DNA of 64,000 nucleotides from DATFRX01 sp035630615 (GTDB lineage Bacteria; Actinomycetota; Actinomycetes; Propionibacteriales; Nocardioidaceae). The position numbers and the translations under genes are program-made. Positions within the stretch are counted from its first letter, which is position 1; the number at the start of each line of letters is the position of its first letter. The notes under the pieces are model-generated. The model was not told the DNA's origin and did not search any database. It saw only the letters and a program-made list of their open reading frames with translations. Shown in pieces: positions 42,165 through 50,705 of the stretch. Location: NCBI GenBank assembly GCA_035630615.1, contig DASQKI010000012.1, forward strand, positions 1-64,000, given 5' to 3'.

Positions 42165-42746
42165 GTGACAGCGGAAATGCCGGCCGAGGCCGCGTACTGC
42201 TCCTACGACGAGTTCGGGCGCCGCTTCTTCGCGTACGCGGTCAACGAGCGGCGCATCCTGGGCGCCGTCGGCGACCTGGCCGGGAGCCCGATCTCGTTCG
42301 GCCCGATCGGCGCCGGACCGGGCCGGATCGCCAAGGTCACCGCCGAAGGTCAGATCGGTGCGGCGTCGGTCAAGCGGCGGCTCGACGGGCTGCCCGAAGT
42401 GGCCTTCGACCTGGCCGTGCCGGTCGACCTCGAGCTCCACGTCGATCTCGGCGTCGATCGGCAGCGGTTCGACGCCCACGCCGACGTGCGGCTTCGGCTG
42501 ACGGCGCGCGCGGCCGAACCGCTCCAGGTCGTGATCGACATCGACCCGCCGACGACCGACGACGTCGATGTCGTGGTCCGGGCTGACGGTCTGCGCGCGT
42601 CTTTGCTCCAGCACGTCTCGGGCATGGACTCCGAGATCCAGCGGTTCATCGTCGGGTACGTCGCGCGCGAGATCGACAAGCCACACGTCCGGCGCGCTCG
42701 CCGGATCGACGTCGCGGCTCGCATGGAAGCCGCCTGGCCGACCTGA
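42165..42746 (+). CDS. Conserved actinobacterial protein of unknown function
   Basis: A 193-residue protein starting at GTG 42165, with AGGAGAGGAGG upstream. An N-terminal FGRRFFAYAVNERRIL segment is followed by beta-rich sequence (VAFDLAVPVDLELHVDLG, then ADVRLRLTARAAEPLQVVID) and a C-terminal helix EIQRFIVGYVAREIDKPHV. The pattern of alternating Val/Leu/Asp suggests an antiparallel beta fold. I have seen similar proteins in other actinobacteria but no function is attached. It lies between prmC and the tsaC-like gene and may share their transcript. Confidence 0.7.
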   Translation: MTAEMPAEAAYCSYDEFGRRFFAYAVNERRILGAVGDLAGSPISFGPIGAGPGRIAKVTAEGQIGAASVKRRLDGLPEVAFDLAVPVDLELHVDLGVDRQRFDAHADVRLRLTARAAEPLQVVIDIDPPTTDDVDVVVRADGLRASLLQHVSGMDSEIQRFIVGYVAREIDKPHVRRARRIDVAARMEAAWPT

Positions 42747-42779
42747 GGCCACCAAACCCCGGATGGCACGATGTGTCCC

Positions 42780-43427
42780 GTGAGTGAGCGGTTTTCGTGT
42801 GCCGACGAGGACGAACGCGGTCGCGGCATGGAGGCGGCGGTCACTGCCTTGCGCTCGGGCAAACTCGTCGTGATGCCGACCGACACGGTCTACGGCCTGG
42901 CGGCCGATGCCTTCGACCCGGCGGCGGTGCGCCGACTCCTTCGGGTCAAGGGCCGAGGACGCGACAAGCCGCCGCCCGTGCTCGTGGCGGCACCGACCAC
43001 TCTCGATGCGCTGGCGACCAAGGTGCCGGCGCTCGCCCGTGACCTCGTCGAGGACCTCTGGCCGGGCGCGCTCACGCTGATCTGTCGTCAGCAGCCGTCG
43101 CTCACTTGGGACCTCGGCGACAACCGCTCGACGGTCGCGGTGCGGATGCCCGACAACGAGGTGGCGCTGGAGCTGCTGCGACGGACCGGACCGCTCGCGG
43201 TGAGCAGCGCCAATCGCACCACGTCGCCGGCCGCGACCAATGTCGACGACGCCGAGGAGATGCTCGGCAGCGCGGTCCAGGTCTATCTCGACGGCGGCCC
43301 GACCGCCGGCGAGGCCCCGTCGACGATCCTCGACGTCACGACGGAGACGCCCCGCGTCCTGCGTGAGGGCGCGATAGAGCTGGCCAGGTTGAAGGAATTC
43401 GACGACCGCGTGGAGTTGGCCACATGA
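42780..43427 (+). CDS. L-threonylcarbamoyladenylate synthase (Sua5/YciO/YrdC family)
   Basis: A 215-residue enzyme that makes threonylcarbamoyl-AMP from threonine, bicarbonate and ATP for t6A modification of tRNAs that read ANN codons. The YrdC fold motifs are LVVMPTDTVYGLAADA, RLLRVKGRGRDKPPPVLVA, LWPGALTLI, VAVRMPDN and AVSSANRTTSPAAT. It lacks the C-terminal Sua5 domain. GTG 42780 gives an N-terminus like that of homologues; an ATG at 42771 is an alternative. Located between prmC and wecA, the usual actinobacterial context. Confidence 0.92.
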   Translation: MSERFSCADEDERGRGMEAAVTALRSGKLVVMPTDTVYGLAADAFDPAAVRRLLRVKGRGRDKPPPVLVAAPTTLDALATKVPALARDLVEDLWPGALTLICRQQPSLTWDLGDNRSTVAVRMPDNEVALELLRRTGPLAVSSANRTTSPAATNVDDAEEMLGSAVQVYLDGGPTAGEAPSTILDVTTETPRVLREGAIELARLKEFDDRVELAT

Positions 43428-43440
43428 ACGATCTCGGGTC

Positions 43441-44583
43441 ATGCGCGAATATCTGCTGATCTTCTTGGTGGCGGCCACGGCAACCTACATCACGGCCGCC
43501 GTCGCGCGGGTAGCAGCCAATCGCCTTCATGCCGTGGCGAAAGTGCGCGACCGCGACGTGCACGCCACCCCGATTCCCTACTTCGGCGGCATCGCCATCC
43601 TGGCCGGGCTCGCCGCCGCATACGTTCTGATGCGGCAGCTGCCGTTTCTGTCGACCTCCGCCGACTTCGTATTCGACGACGCCGGAGCCGTCCTCCTCGG
43701 TGGAGTGCTGATCTGCATCGTGGGTGTCGTCGACGACGTCTTCGAACTCGACGCGCTGACCAAGTTTGCCGGACAGGTCGCCGCCGCCGTCGTCGTCGTG
43801 GCACAAGGGGTGCAGTTTCTCTATCTACCGCTGCCCGGCCTGACCGGCACGCTCGTCCTGGATCCCCTCCAGGCGGCGTTCTTCAGCGTGCTCGTGATCG
43901 TCGTGACGGTCAACGCCGTGAACTTCATCGACGGTCTCGACGGTCTCGCCGCCGGGGTCATCTGCATCGGTTCGGCGGCGTTCTTCATCTTCGCCTACCT
44001 GCTGGCTCGCGAAAACGCGCAGTCGCTGGCGATCACGGCGGCGTTGCTCACGGCCGCCCTCGCAGGCGCATGCGCCGGTTTCTTGCCGCACAACTTCTTC
44101 CCGGCCCGGATGTTCATGGGCGACTCCGGCTCGATGCTGATCGGCCTCGTGCTCGCCGGCTCGGCGATCAGCCTCACCGGACAGTTTCCGGCGACGTCGG
44201 TCTCCGAGGGTCTCGCCGGCGCAAAGGCAACCCTGACGCCGACCCTGCTGCCGCTGATCCTGCCCGTGGCGATGGTGATGGTGCCGTTCGTCGACCTGCT
44301 GCTCGCGGTGATCCGGCGTACGCGGGCGGGCCGGTCGCCGTTCAGCCCCGACAAGATGCACTTGCATCACCGGCTGCTCGAGATCGGCCACTCGCATCGG
44401 CGCGCCGTGCTGGTGATGTACATGCTCGCCGGCTTCGTAGCGTTTGGCACGGTTTGGCTTGGGCTCTTCGCCGGCTGGCGGTCGGTCGCGGGGGTCGGCC
44501 TGCTCGCCGTGATCACGATCGTGGCAACGTTCGTTCTGCCGCGCTGGCGGCAGGCGCCGGCCGGTACGGGGGTCTCGAGTTGA
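43441..44583 (+). CDS. MraY/WecA-family polyprenyl-phosphate N-acetylhexosamine-1-phosphate transferase
   Basis: A 380-residue membrane enzyme with about 11 transmembrane segments that loads a sugar-1-phosphate (probably GlcNAc-1-P) onto decaprenyl or undecaprenyl phosphate, the first step of wall glycopolymer or linker synthesis. Catalytic Asp motifs are visible: GVVDDVFELDALTKF, NAVNFIDGLDGLAAG, FMGDSGSMLIG and the HHRLLEIGHSHRRA histidine loop. In M. tuberculosis the equivalent gene (rfe/wecA) also sits between the Sua5-like gene and the atp operon. The atp promoter overlaps its stop. Confidence 0.93.
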   Translation: MREYLLIFLVAATATYITAAVARVAANRLHAVAKVRDRDVHATPIPYFGGIAILAGLAAAYVLMRQLPFLSTSADFVFDDAGAVLLGGVLICIVGVVDDVFELDALTKFAGQVAAAVVVVAQGVQFLYLPLPGLTGTLVLDPLQAAFFSVLVIVVTVNAVNFIDGLDGLAAGVICIGSAAFFIFAYLLARENAQSLAITAALLTAALAGACAGFLPHNFFPARMFMGDSGSMLIGLVLAGSAISLTGQFPATSVSEGLAGAKATLTPTLLPLILPVAMVMVPFVDLLLAVIRRTRAGRSPFSPDKMHLHHRLLEIGHSHRRAVLVMYMLAGFVAFGTVWLGLFAGWRSVAGVGLLAVITIVATFVLPRWRQAPAGTGVSS

Positions 44584-44609
44584 GTCCGAGCCAGACTTTG
44601 TGCTAGTTT
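44580..44609 (+). promoter_or_regulatory. Candidate promoter of the atp operon
   Basis: TTGAGT (44580-44585) is followed after 18 bases by TAGTTT (44604-44609). The elements overlap the wecA stop codon and would start a leader of about 290 nt before the first atp gene. Confidence 0.5.
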
Positions 44610-44614
44610 TCACA
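44599..44614. promoter_or_regulatory. CRP/GlxR-like site at the atp promoter
   Basis: TGTG-CTAGTTTT-CACA matches the TGTG-N8-CACA pattern bound by actinobacterial CRP/GlxR proteins. It covers the candidate -10, where binding would be expected to repress. A better match lies before whiB1. Confidence 0.45.
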
Positions 44615-44903
44615 AGCGTTCAGGTAATCCTCAGTCACGGGGATTTCGTGGACGAGTTATCCGCACCCCGATCAGACCGATGACGGCGCATCATTCGCCC
44701 GTTGTCCGGCACCCAGGACGGCCGCCACATGACGACCGACACCGAGCACCGGTACCCGCAGACGCGGCAGCGAAACCGCGTCCAGCGGAGGCATTACGCG
44801 CTGGTCAGGAGCCGCATTCGCTGTGGTAGCGTCGGCGCCGTCTCGCCGACTGCGAGATTGCGTGAACCTCGCATCACCATCGGTGACGGGAGCGACTCGC
44901 GCG
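44615..44903 (+). other. Untranslated leader before the atp operon
   Basis: No protein gene is supported in this stretch; the open frames are Arg/Ser-rich shadows. The region is probably the leader of the atp transcript. Confidence 0.5.
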
Positions 44904-45122
44904 ATGAACGACGATCGTGCAAAGCCAACCCTCGACGTCTGGACGCTGATCGGTATCGGCGGCTACAACGTTGCGTGTCTACTGGCAGGAATGGGTATGG
45001 GATGGTTCATCGACAGCCAGATGGACACCTCACCTGCCCTCTTGCTTGTCGGTCTGGCCTGCGGAATCGGTCTCGGAATCGTCGGCTCCTGGATGCGCAT
45101 GAAGCCGTTCCTCAACGACTGA
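44904..45122 (+). CDS. AtpZ/AtpI-type small membrane protein of the ATP synthase operon
   Basis: A 72-residue protein with two transmembrane segments (WTLIGIGGYNVACLLAGMGMGW and LLVGLACGIGLGIVGSW), typical of the AtpZ/AtpI group that precedes ATP synthase genes and is thought to help assemble the c-ring or carry Mg2+. ATG 44904 is chosen because it opens the conserved short cytoplasmic N-terminus; an upstream in-frame start at 44823 adds residues that look non-coding. A second AtpI-like gene follows 34 bp downstream. Confidence 0.8.
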   Translation: MNDDRAKPTLDVWTLIGIGGYNVACLLAGMGMGWFIDSQMDTSPALLLVGLACGIGLGIVGSWMRMKPFLND

Positions 45123-45156
45123 TCGAGACCATCGCACGTGGGAAGAGGGTGAGCAG

Positions 45157-45555
45157 GTGAACCAGTCGTTGTCGCTGGCCCAGGCCCTTCGCAACCAGCG
45201 CCGTGCTCTCCTTTTGGCCGGCGTACTCGTGTTCGCGGGCTTTTGGATCGCCGTCGGGCTCGGCGAATGGCAGGTCGGCATCTTCGTTGCGATCGGCGTC
45301 GTGCTCGGGTTCGCCAACGGGGTCATGACCGAGGCTTTCCTGCTCCGGTCGGCCGAGGGAGACGATCTGCTGTCGCGTAAGCAGTTCGCCATCTCGTCCC
45401 TGGTGCGTCTCAGCGCGATCTCGCTCATCGCCGCCGCCTTGACCGTGGCCTTCTGGCCGTACGGCGCGACCGTGCTCGCTGGTCTCGCCACGTTCCACCT
45501 GCTCGCGCTGGTTCTCACCGCGCTGCCGTTGCTGAAGGAGTTGCGCCAGGCATGA
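45157..45555 (+). CDS. atpI: ATP synthase accessory protein I (AtpI-like)
   Basis: A 132-residue membrane protein with four predicted transmembrane helices (LLLAGVLVFAGFWIAVG, VGIFVAIGVVLGFANGVM, LVRLSAISLIAAALTVAFW, LAGLATFHLLALVLTALPLL). AtpI assists c-ring assembly in some bacteria. It starts at GTG 45157 after GGTGAGCAGG and overlaps atpB by 4 bp, so it is part of the operon. Confidence 0.82.
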   Translation: MNQSLSLAQALRNQRRALLLAGVLVFAGFWIAVGLGEWQVGIFVAIGVVLGFANGVMTEAFLLRSAEGDDLLSRKQFAISSLVRLSAISLIAAALTVAFWPYGATVLAGLATFHLLALVLTALPLLKELRQA

Positions 45556-46346
45556 GAGCTGACAGCCTCCTCGCCGAAACCGACATCGAGCCGGGACACC
45601 ACACCACGTTCGAATGGCTCGGCATGACGTGGAATGCCGACACGATGTGGGCGACCGCGGCCGCCGGTGTGGTCGTCATCCTGCTGGGCCTGTGGATGCG
45701 GGCCAAGGTGACCAGTCGGGTGCCCAGCAAGATCCAGGTCTTCTGGGAGACGATCACCGAGGCTGTGACCAATCAGGTCGAGGCCAGCGTGGGCCGGGTC
45801 CATCCGTTCATCATCCCGCTGGCGATCTGCCTGTTCGTCTTCATCCTGACCGCCAACTGGTTCGAGATCATCCCGAGTGGCGAGGATCCGCACCTGCTGC
45901 CGGCACCGACGGCCGACGTCAACCTCACCTACGCACTCGGCCTGTTCGTCATCGTCGGCGTGCACATCTTCAGCGTTCGCCAACGCGGCTGGAAGGGCTA
46001 CGTCAAGCACTACTTCCAGCCCAACCCCGCGCTGTTCCCGATCAACCTCATCGAAGAGATCGTCAAGCCGTTCACGCTCGCACTGCGACTGTTCGGCAAC
46101 ATCTTCTCCGGCGGCATCATGCTGCTGCTCATCGGCCTGATGCCGGCGTACTTGCTCTGGGGCCCCAACGCGGTCTGGAAGCTCTTCGACATGTTCATCG
46201 GGCTGATCCAGGCGTTCATCTTCGCGTTGCTGGCGATCCTGTACTTCGGGATGGCCGGTGAGACGCACGAAGACGAACACGACGAGGAACCGGCCAAGAG
46301 CTCTGATCCACCAGCCGAGGAGCCTCAGCTGGAGGGGGCCCACTGA
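45552..46346 (+). CDS. atpB: F1Fo ATP synthase subunit a
   Basis: A 264-residue membrane subunit forming the proton half-channels. The essential arginine is in PFTLALRLFGNIFSGGIMLLL, and further channel residues lie in the C-terminal MFIGLIQAFIFALLAILYF. The C-terminal tail is unusually acidic (DEHDEEPAKSSD). It is coupled to atpI by a 4-bp overlap and is followed by an 84-bp gap before atpE. Confidence 0.97.
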   Translation: MRADSLLAETDIEPGHHTTFEWLGMTWNADTMWATAAAGVVVILLGLWMRAKVTSRVPSKIQVFWETITEAVTNQVEASVGRVHPFIIPLAICLFVFILTANWFEIIPSGEDPHLLPAPTADVNLTYALGLFVIVGVHIFSVRQRGWKGYVKHYFQPNPALFPINLIEEIVKPFTLALRLFGNIFSGGIMLLLIGLMPAYLLWGPNAVWKLFDMFIGLIQAFIFALLAILYFGMAGETHEDEHDEEPAKSSDPPAEEPQLEGAH

Positions 46347-46430
46347 ACGAATCGAATGGATTAGGCAAGTCAGCGAATAGCAGGCAGACCGCCGGACAAC
46401 CATCTGGCGGAACGTAAGTCAAGGAGTGAC

Positions 46431-46682
46431 ATGGCAGTAACAGATGACGCCGTTCAGCTCGCAGGCGCTTTCGTCGGCGGCGGCCTCGCCCTCGGTGGCG
46501 GTGCCATCGGTGCGGCAATCGGTGACGGACTGGCCGGTAGCGCGACGATCTCAGGTGTGGCCCGACAGCCGGAGGCTCAGAGCCGGCTGTTCACCATCTT
46601 CTTCCTGACCGTCGGCCTGGTCGAGGCGATGTACTTCATCAACCTGGCCTTCATGGCCATGTTCGTCTTCGTTCTCGCCTAG
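46431..46682 (+). CDS. atpE: F1Fo ATP synthase subunit c
   Basis: An 83-residue hairpin of two transmembrane helices that builds the rotor ring. The first helix is Gly/Ala-rich (GGGLALGGGAIGAAIGDGLAG), the polar loop is GVARQPE, and the ion-binding carboxylate is Glu65 in FFLTVGLVEAMYF. The residues around Glu65 fit proton, not sodium, coupling. AAGGAG precedes the ATG. Confidence 0.97.
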   Translation: MAVTDDAVQLAGAFVGGGLALGGGAIGAAIGDGLAGSATISGVARQPEAQSRLFTIFFLTVGLVEAMYFINLAFMAMFVFVLA

Positions 46683-46712
46683 TCCCAGCAGCTTCGACAA
46701 AGGACTGAACCT

Positions 46713-47273
46713 ATGCGGATCGACACGACGAACCTTGCGGACAGGACCGTTGCGGAAGAGAACTTCCTGGTTCCCAACGCGACGTTCTTCTTCGAGCTGC
46801 TCGCCTTCGTGATCATCCTGTACGTGCTCGCGAAATGGATCGTCCCGCCGATCAACAAAGCGATGTCAGAGCGGCAGGAGCGGATCCGTCGACAGTTCGA
46901 CGAGATGGAGGAGGCGACCGCCAGCGCGAAGCAGGCCGAGGAGGATCTGCGGGCTCAGATGGTCGAGGCGCGGCACGACGCTTCGCGGGTTCGCGAAGAG
47001 GCCCGTGAGCAGGGCGCCGCGATCGTCGCCGAGATGCGTGAGCAGGCACAAGCCGAGGCGCAGCGCATCGTCGAGACCGCGCAGGCCCAACTCGAAGCCG
47101 AGCGGCAACAGGTGGTCAACCAACTCCGTGGGGAGGTCGGAACCCTCGCGACGGAGCTGGCCGGCCGGATCGTCGGTGAGTCACTGAACGACGACGAACG
47201 GCAGCGACGCACCGTCGAGCGCTTCATCAACGAGCTCGAGGGCGCCGACGACAAGACGCGGCAGGCCACCTGA
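46713..47273 (+). CDS. atpF: F1Fo ATP synthase subunit b
   Basis: A 186-residue stator subunit with one N-terminal membrane helix (FFELLAFVIILYVLAKWIV) followed by a long coiled coil (about 60-150) rich in Glu, Arg, Ala and Gln. It is a single b protein, not fused to delta as in mycobacteria. It overlaps atpH by one base (TGATG). Confidence 0.96.
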   Translation: MRIDTTNLADRTVAEENFLVPNATFFFELLAFVIILYVLAKWIVPPINKAMSERQERIRRQFDEMEEATASAKQAEEDLRAQMVEARHDASRVREEAREQGAAIVAEMREQAQAEAQRIVETAQAQLEAERQQVVNQLRGEVGTLATELAGRIVGESLNDDERQRRTVERFINELEGADDKTRQAT

Positions 47274-48082
47274 TGCGTGGTGTATCCGCCGAGTCGCAGG
47301 CGGGCCTGCTCGATCAGATCGAGCAGGCCATCACCGCCGACACCGACCTGATCCGCCTCGGCGACGACCTCTGCGGTGTGGTGGCGGCGCTCGACAGCGC
47401 GCCGCAGCTGCGTCGTGCGCTGACTGACCCGGCGGCCACTGCCGAGCAGAAGGCCGACGTCGTGCGGCAGCTGTTCGGCGGCAAGGTCGATGCCCGCTCT
47501 CTCGACATCGCGGTCGACGCCGTCTCGCACCGCTGGTCGCAGCCGCGCGACCTCGGCGACGCCCTCGAGCGGGCCGGCGTCGAGGCCCTCGCCGGAGATG
47601 CGGAGCGACGCGGTCAGCTCGACGACACCGAGGACGAGCTGTTTCGGTTCGGCCGGCTCGTCGATCGCGATCCGGACTTACGCGACGCCTTGACCAACCG
47701 GCTCGCTCCGACGTCGGCCAAGCGCACCCTCGTCAGCACCTTGCTCGAGGGCAAGGTCACCGACGCGACGCTGCACCTCGCTGCACAGGCGGCGGCCGGG
47801 CGCTATCGCTCCTTCAGCGCCGCGCTGACCGAGTTCGGCAAGGTGGCGGCGGCCCGTCGGCAGCGTCTGGTCGCGACGGCACGGGTGGCCAAGCCACTCG
47901 ACGAGAGCACGCGGCAGCGACTGGCCGACGGGCTCAGCCACTACTACGGACGCGAGATCCATCTCAATGTGATCGTCGACCCCGACGTGCTCGGCGGTGT
48001 CCGCGTGGACATCGGCGACGAGGTCATCGACGGCACGGTGGCTATCCGATTGCAAGACGCCCGGCGACGGATCGCCGGCTGA
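47273..48082 (+). CDS. atpH: F1Fo ATP synthase subunit delta
   Basis: A 269-residue stator subunit linking b to the top of F1. The N-terminal six-helix domain and the C-terminal beta domain (EIHLNVIVDPDVLGGVRVDIGDEVIDGT) are recognisable; the length, about 90 residues above the proteobacterial subunit, is normal for Streptomyces-type delta. It is translationally coupled to atpF. Confidence 0.95.
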   Translation: MRGVSAESQAGLLDQIEQAITADTDLIRLGDDLCGVVAALDSAPQLRRALTDPAATAEQKADVVRQLFGGKVDARSLDIAVDAVSHRWSQPRDLGDALERAGVEALAGDAERRGQLDDTEDELFRFGRLVDRDPDLRDALTNRLAPTSAKRTLVSTLLEGKVTDATLHLAAQAAAGRYRSFSAALTEFGKVAAARRQRLVATARVAKPLDESTRQRLADGLSHYYGREIHLNVIVDPDVLGGVRVDIGDEVIDGTVAIRLQDARRRIAG

Positions 48083-48107
48083 CCATTTGAGAGAGCAGGG
48101 ACTTAAC

Positions 48108-49748
48108 ATGGCGGAGCTCACCATCCGTCCGGACGAGATCCGGGACGCTTTGCAGCGCTTCGTCTCCGATTACAAGCCGGAGACGGCCAGCCGCGAAGAG
48201 GTCGGCGTCGTGGCAGACGCCGCCGACGGCATCGCCCACGTCGAGGGCCTGCCGTCGGCCATGGCCAACGAGCTGCTGGAGTTCGACGACGGCACCCTCG
48301 GCATCGCGCTGAACCTCGACACCCGATCGATCGGTGTCGTGATCCTCGGCGAGTTCGGCGGCATCGAAGAGGGTCAGCCGGTGCGTCGGACCGGCGAGGT
48401 CCTCTCGGTCCCGGTCGGCGACGGCTACCTCGGCCGCGTCGTCGACCCGCTGGGCAAGCCGATCGACGGCCTCGGCGAGATCGAGACTGACGCCCGTCGC
48501 CAGCTGGAGCTGCAGGCGCCGACTGTGGTGCAGCGCAAATCGGTCCACGAGCCGTTGCAGACCGGGCTCAAGGCGATCGACTCGATGACGCCGATCGGAC
48601 GCGGCCAGCGAGAGCTCATCATCGGCGACCGGCAGACCGGCAAGACCGCGATCGCCGTCGACACGATCATCAACCAGAAGGACTACTGGGCGACCGGCGA
48701 TCCGACACAGCAGGTGCGCTGCATCTACGTCGGCATCGGCCAGAAGGGCTCGACGATCGCCAGCGTCCGCCGGTCCCTCGAGGAGGCCGGTGCGCTCGAG
48801 TACACCACGATCGTCGCCGCTCCCGCGTCGGACGCGGCCGGCTTCAAGTACCTCGCGCCCTACACCGGATCGGCCATCGGCCAGCACTGGATGTACCAGG
48901 GCAAGCACGTCCTCATCGTCTTCGACGACCTCACGAAGCAGGCCGAGGCCTACCGGGCCGTGTCGCTGCTGCTGCGTCGGCCGCCGGGCCGTGAGGCGTA
49001 CCCCGGTGACGTCTTCTACCTGCACAGCCGGTTGTTGGAGCGGTGCGCGAAGCTCTCCGACGACATGGGTGCCGGGTCGATGACGGGCCTGCCGATCATC
49101 GAGACGAAGGCCAACGACATCTCGGCCTACATCCCGACCAACGTCATCTCGATTACCGATGGCCAGATCTTCTTGCAGTCCGACCTGTTCAACGCCAACC
49201 AGCGGCCGGCGATCGACGTGGGTCTGTCGGTGTCCCGGGTCGGCGGCGCCGCTCAGACCAAGGCGCTCAAGAAGGTCACCGGCACGCTCAAGGTCGACCT
49301 CGCGCAATATCGCGATATGGAGGCGTTCGCGATGTTCGCCTCCGACCTCGACGCGGCCTCCCGCCGCCAGCTGGAGCGCGGCCAGCGCCTGATGCAGTTG
49401 CTGCGCCAGCCGCAGTATTCACCGTACCCGTTCCAGGACCAGGCGGTGTCGATCTGGCTGGGCACCACGGGCAAGCTCGACCCGGTGCCGACGTCCGACG
49501 TGCTGCGGTACGAGCGGGAGTTCCTCGAGTACTTGCGTCGCGAGCACGCCGGCATCTTGAACGGCATCCGCGAGTCGCAGGACCTCGATGACGACACCGC
49601 CCAGGCGATCGAGGACGCGGTCGAGTCGTTCAACGACCAGTTCGAGACGAGCGAGGGCAAATCGATCAAGGCCGGCTCCGAGGACTTCGAGGCTCTGGAG
49701 GACGAGGACGTCGAGCAGGAGCAGATCAAGAAGCAGAGGCGAGGCTGA
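48108..49748 (+). CDS. atpA: F1Fo ATP synthase subunit alpha
   Basis: A 546-residue regulatory subunit of F1 with the Walker A GDRQTGKT at 173-180 and the beta-barrel N-terminus with GEVLSVPVGDGYLGRVVDPLG. The C-terminus extends beyond the E. coli subunit with an acidic/lysine-rich tail (EDVEQEQIKKQRRG), as in other actinobacteria, where such extensions restrain ATP hydrolysis. ATG 48108 fits the family N-terminus AELTIRPDEI. Confidence 0.97.
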   Translation: MAELTIRPDEIRDALQRFVSDYKPETASREEVGVVADAADGIAHVEGLPSAMANELLEFDDGTLGIALNLDTRSIGVVILGEFGGIEEGQPVRRTGEVLSVPVGDGYLGRVVDPLGKPIDGLGEIETDARRQLELQAPTVVQRKSVHEPLQTGLKAIDSMTPIGRGQRELIIGDRQTGKTAIAVDTIINQKDYWATGDPTQQVRCIYVGIGQKGSTIASVRRSLEEAGALEYTTIVAAPASDAAGFKYLAPYTGSAIGQHWMYQGKHVLIVFDDLTKQAEAYRAVSLLLRRPPGREAYPGDVFYLHSRLLERCAKLSDDMGAGSMTGLPIIETKANDISAYIPTNVISITDGQIFLQSDLFNANQRPAIDVGLSVSRVGGAAQTKALKKVTGTLKVDLAQYRDMEAFAMFASDLDAASRRQLERGQRLMQLLRQPQYSPYPFQDQAVSIWLGTTGKLDPVPTSDVLRYEREFLEYLRREHAGILNGIRESQDLDDDTAQAIEDAVESFNDQFETSEGKSIKAGSEDFEALEDEDVEQEQIKKQRRG

Positions 49749-49751
49749 CGC

Positions 49752-50699
49752 ATGGCGGCATCCCTCCGCGAATATCGCGCCCGGATCCGGTCGACGCAGG
49801 CGACCAAGAAGATCACGCGCGCGATGGAGCTGATCGCGGCGTCTCGGATCATCAAGGCGCAGCAGCGCGCCGCGGCGGCGACGCCGTACGCCCGTGAGCT
49901 GACGAGGGCGATCTCGGCGCTGGCAACCTATTCCCGGGTCGACCATCCGCTCACGACCGAGCCGGAGGACCCGCAGCGGGCCGGAATCCTCATCGTGACG
50001 AGTGATCGCGGTCTCGCCGGGGCCTACTCCTCGGCGGTGATCAGGGAGGCCGAGCGTCTCACCGAGAAGCTGCACGCGGAGGGCAAGGAAGTCTCACTCT
50101 TCGTCTGTGGGCGGAAGGGGATCGGCTACTACGGCTTCCGACGCCGCCCGATCGCGCGGAGCTGGCAGGGTTTCTCCGACAGCCCGGCCTACGACGATGC
50201 CCGGGAGATCTCCGACGCCGTCATCGCGGCCTACATGGCCGGGCAATCGGACGAGGCCGTCGAGACCGAGACCGACGCCGACGAGGTCGGTCCAATCGAC
50301 GAGTTGCATGTCGTCTTCACCCGGTTCCGGTCGATGCTCGTGCAGCAACCGGATGTGATCCGGATGGTGCCGCTGGAGGTCGTCGAGGAGGAAGAGCCGC
50401 CCGAGGACGAAGAGGTCCTGCCGCTCTACGAGTTCGAGCCAGATGCCGAGGACGTGCTCAACGCGCTACTGCCGCGCTACGTCGAGAGCCGTATCTTCTT
50501 CTGCCTGATGCAGGCGGCCGCCTCGGAGCTCGCGGCCCGGCAGCGGGCGATGAAGTCGGCCACCGACAACGCGCAGGACCTGATCGAGAAATACACCCGA
50601 ATCGCCAACCAGGCCCGACAGGCCGGCATCACCCAAGAAATCAGCGAGATCGTCGGGAGCGCCAACGCGTTGGCCGACACCAGTGCCGGGAGTGAGTGA
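49752..50699 (+). CDS. atpG: F1Fo ATP synthase subunit gamma
   Basis: A 315-residue central shaft subunit. The N-terminal coiled coil shows SLREYRARIRSTQATKKI and the C-terminal coiled coil has ASELAARQRAMKSATDNAQDL. The middle contains TSDRGLAGAYSS and an acidic insert (about 200-232, EEEEPPEDEEVLP) that is longer than in E. coli and is a common actinobacterial trait. It starts 3 bp after the atpA stop. Confidence 0.96.
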   Translation: MAASLREYRARIRSTQATKKITRAMELIAASRIIKAQQRAAAATPYARELTRAISALATYSRVDHPLTTEPEDPQRAGILIVTSDRGLAGAYSSAVIREAERLTEKLHAEGKEVSLFVCGRKGIGYYGFRRRPIARSWQGFSDSPAYDDAREISDAVIAAYMAGQSDEAVETETDADEVGPIDELHVVFTRFRSMLVQQPDVIRMVPLEVVEEEEPPEDEEVLPLYEFEPDAEDVLNALLPRYVESRIFFCLMQAAASELAARQRAMKSATDNAQDLIEKYTRIANQARQAGITQEISEIVGSANALADTSAGSE

Positions 50700-50705
50700 G
50701 AATCC

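Noticed and set aside
44702..45160. A 152-codon frame before and across the atpZ-like gene
   Set aside because: It is Arg/Ser-rich, runs over the two-helix AtpZ-type gene in another frame and lacks coding bias.
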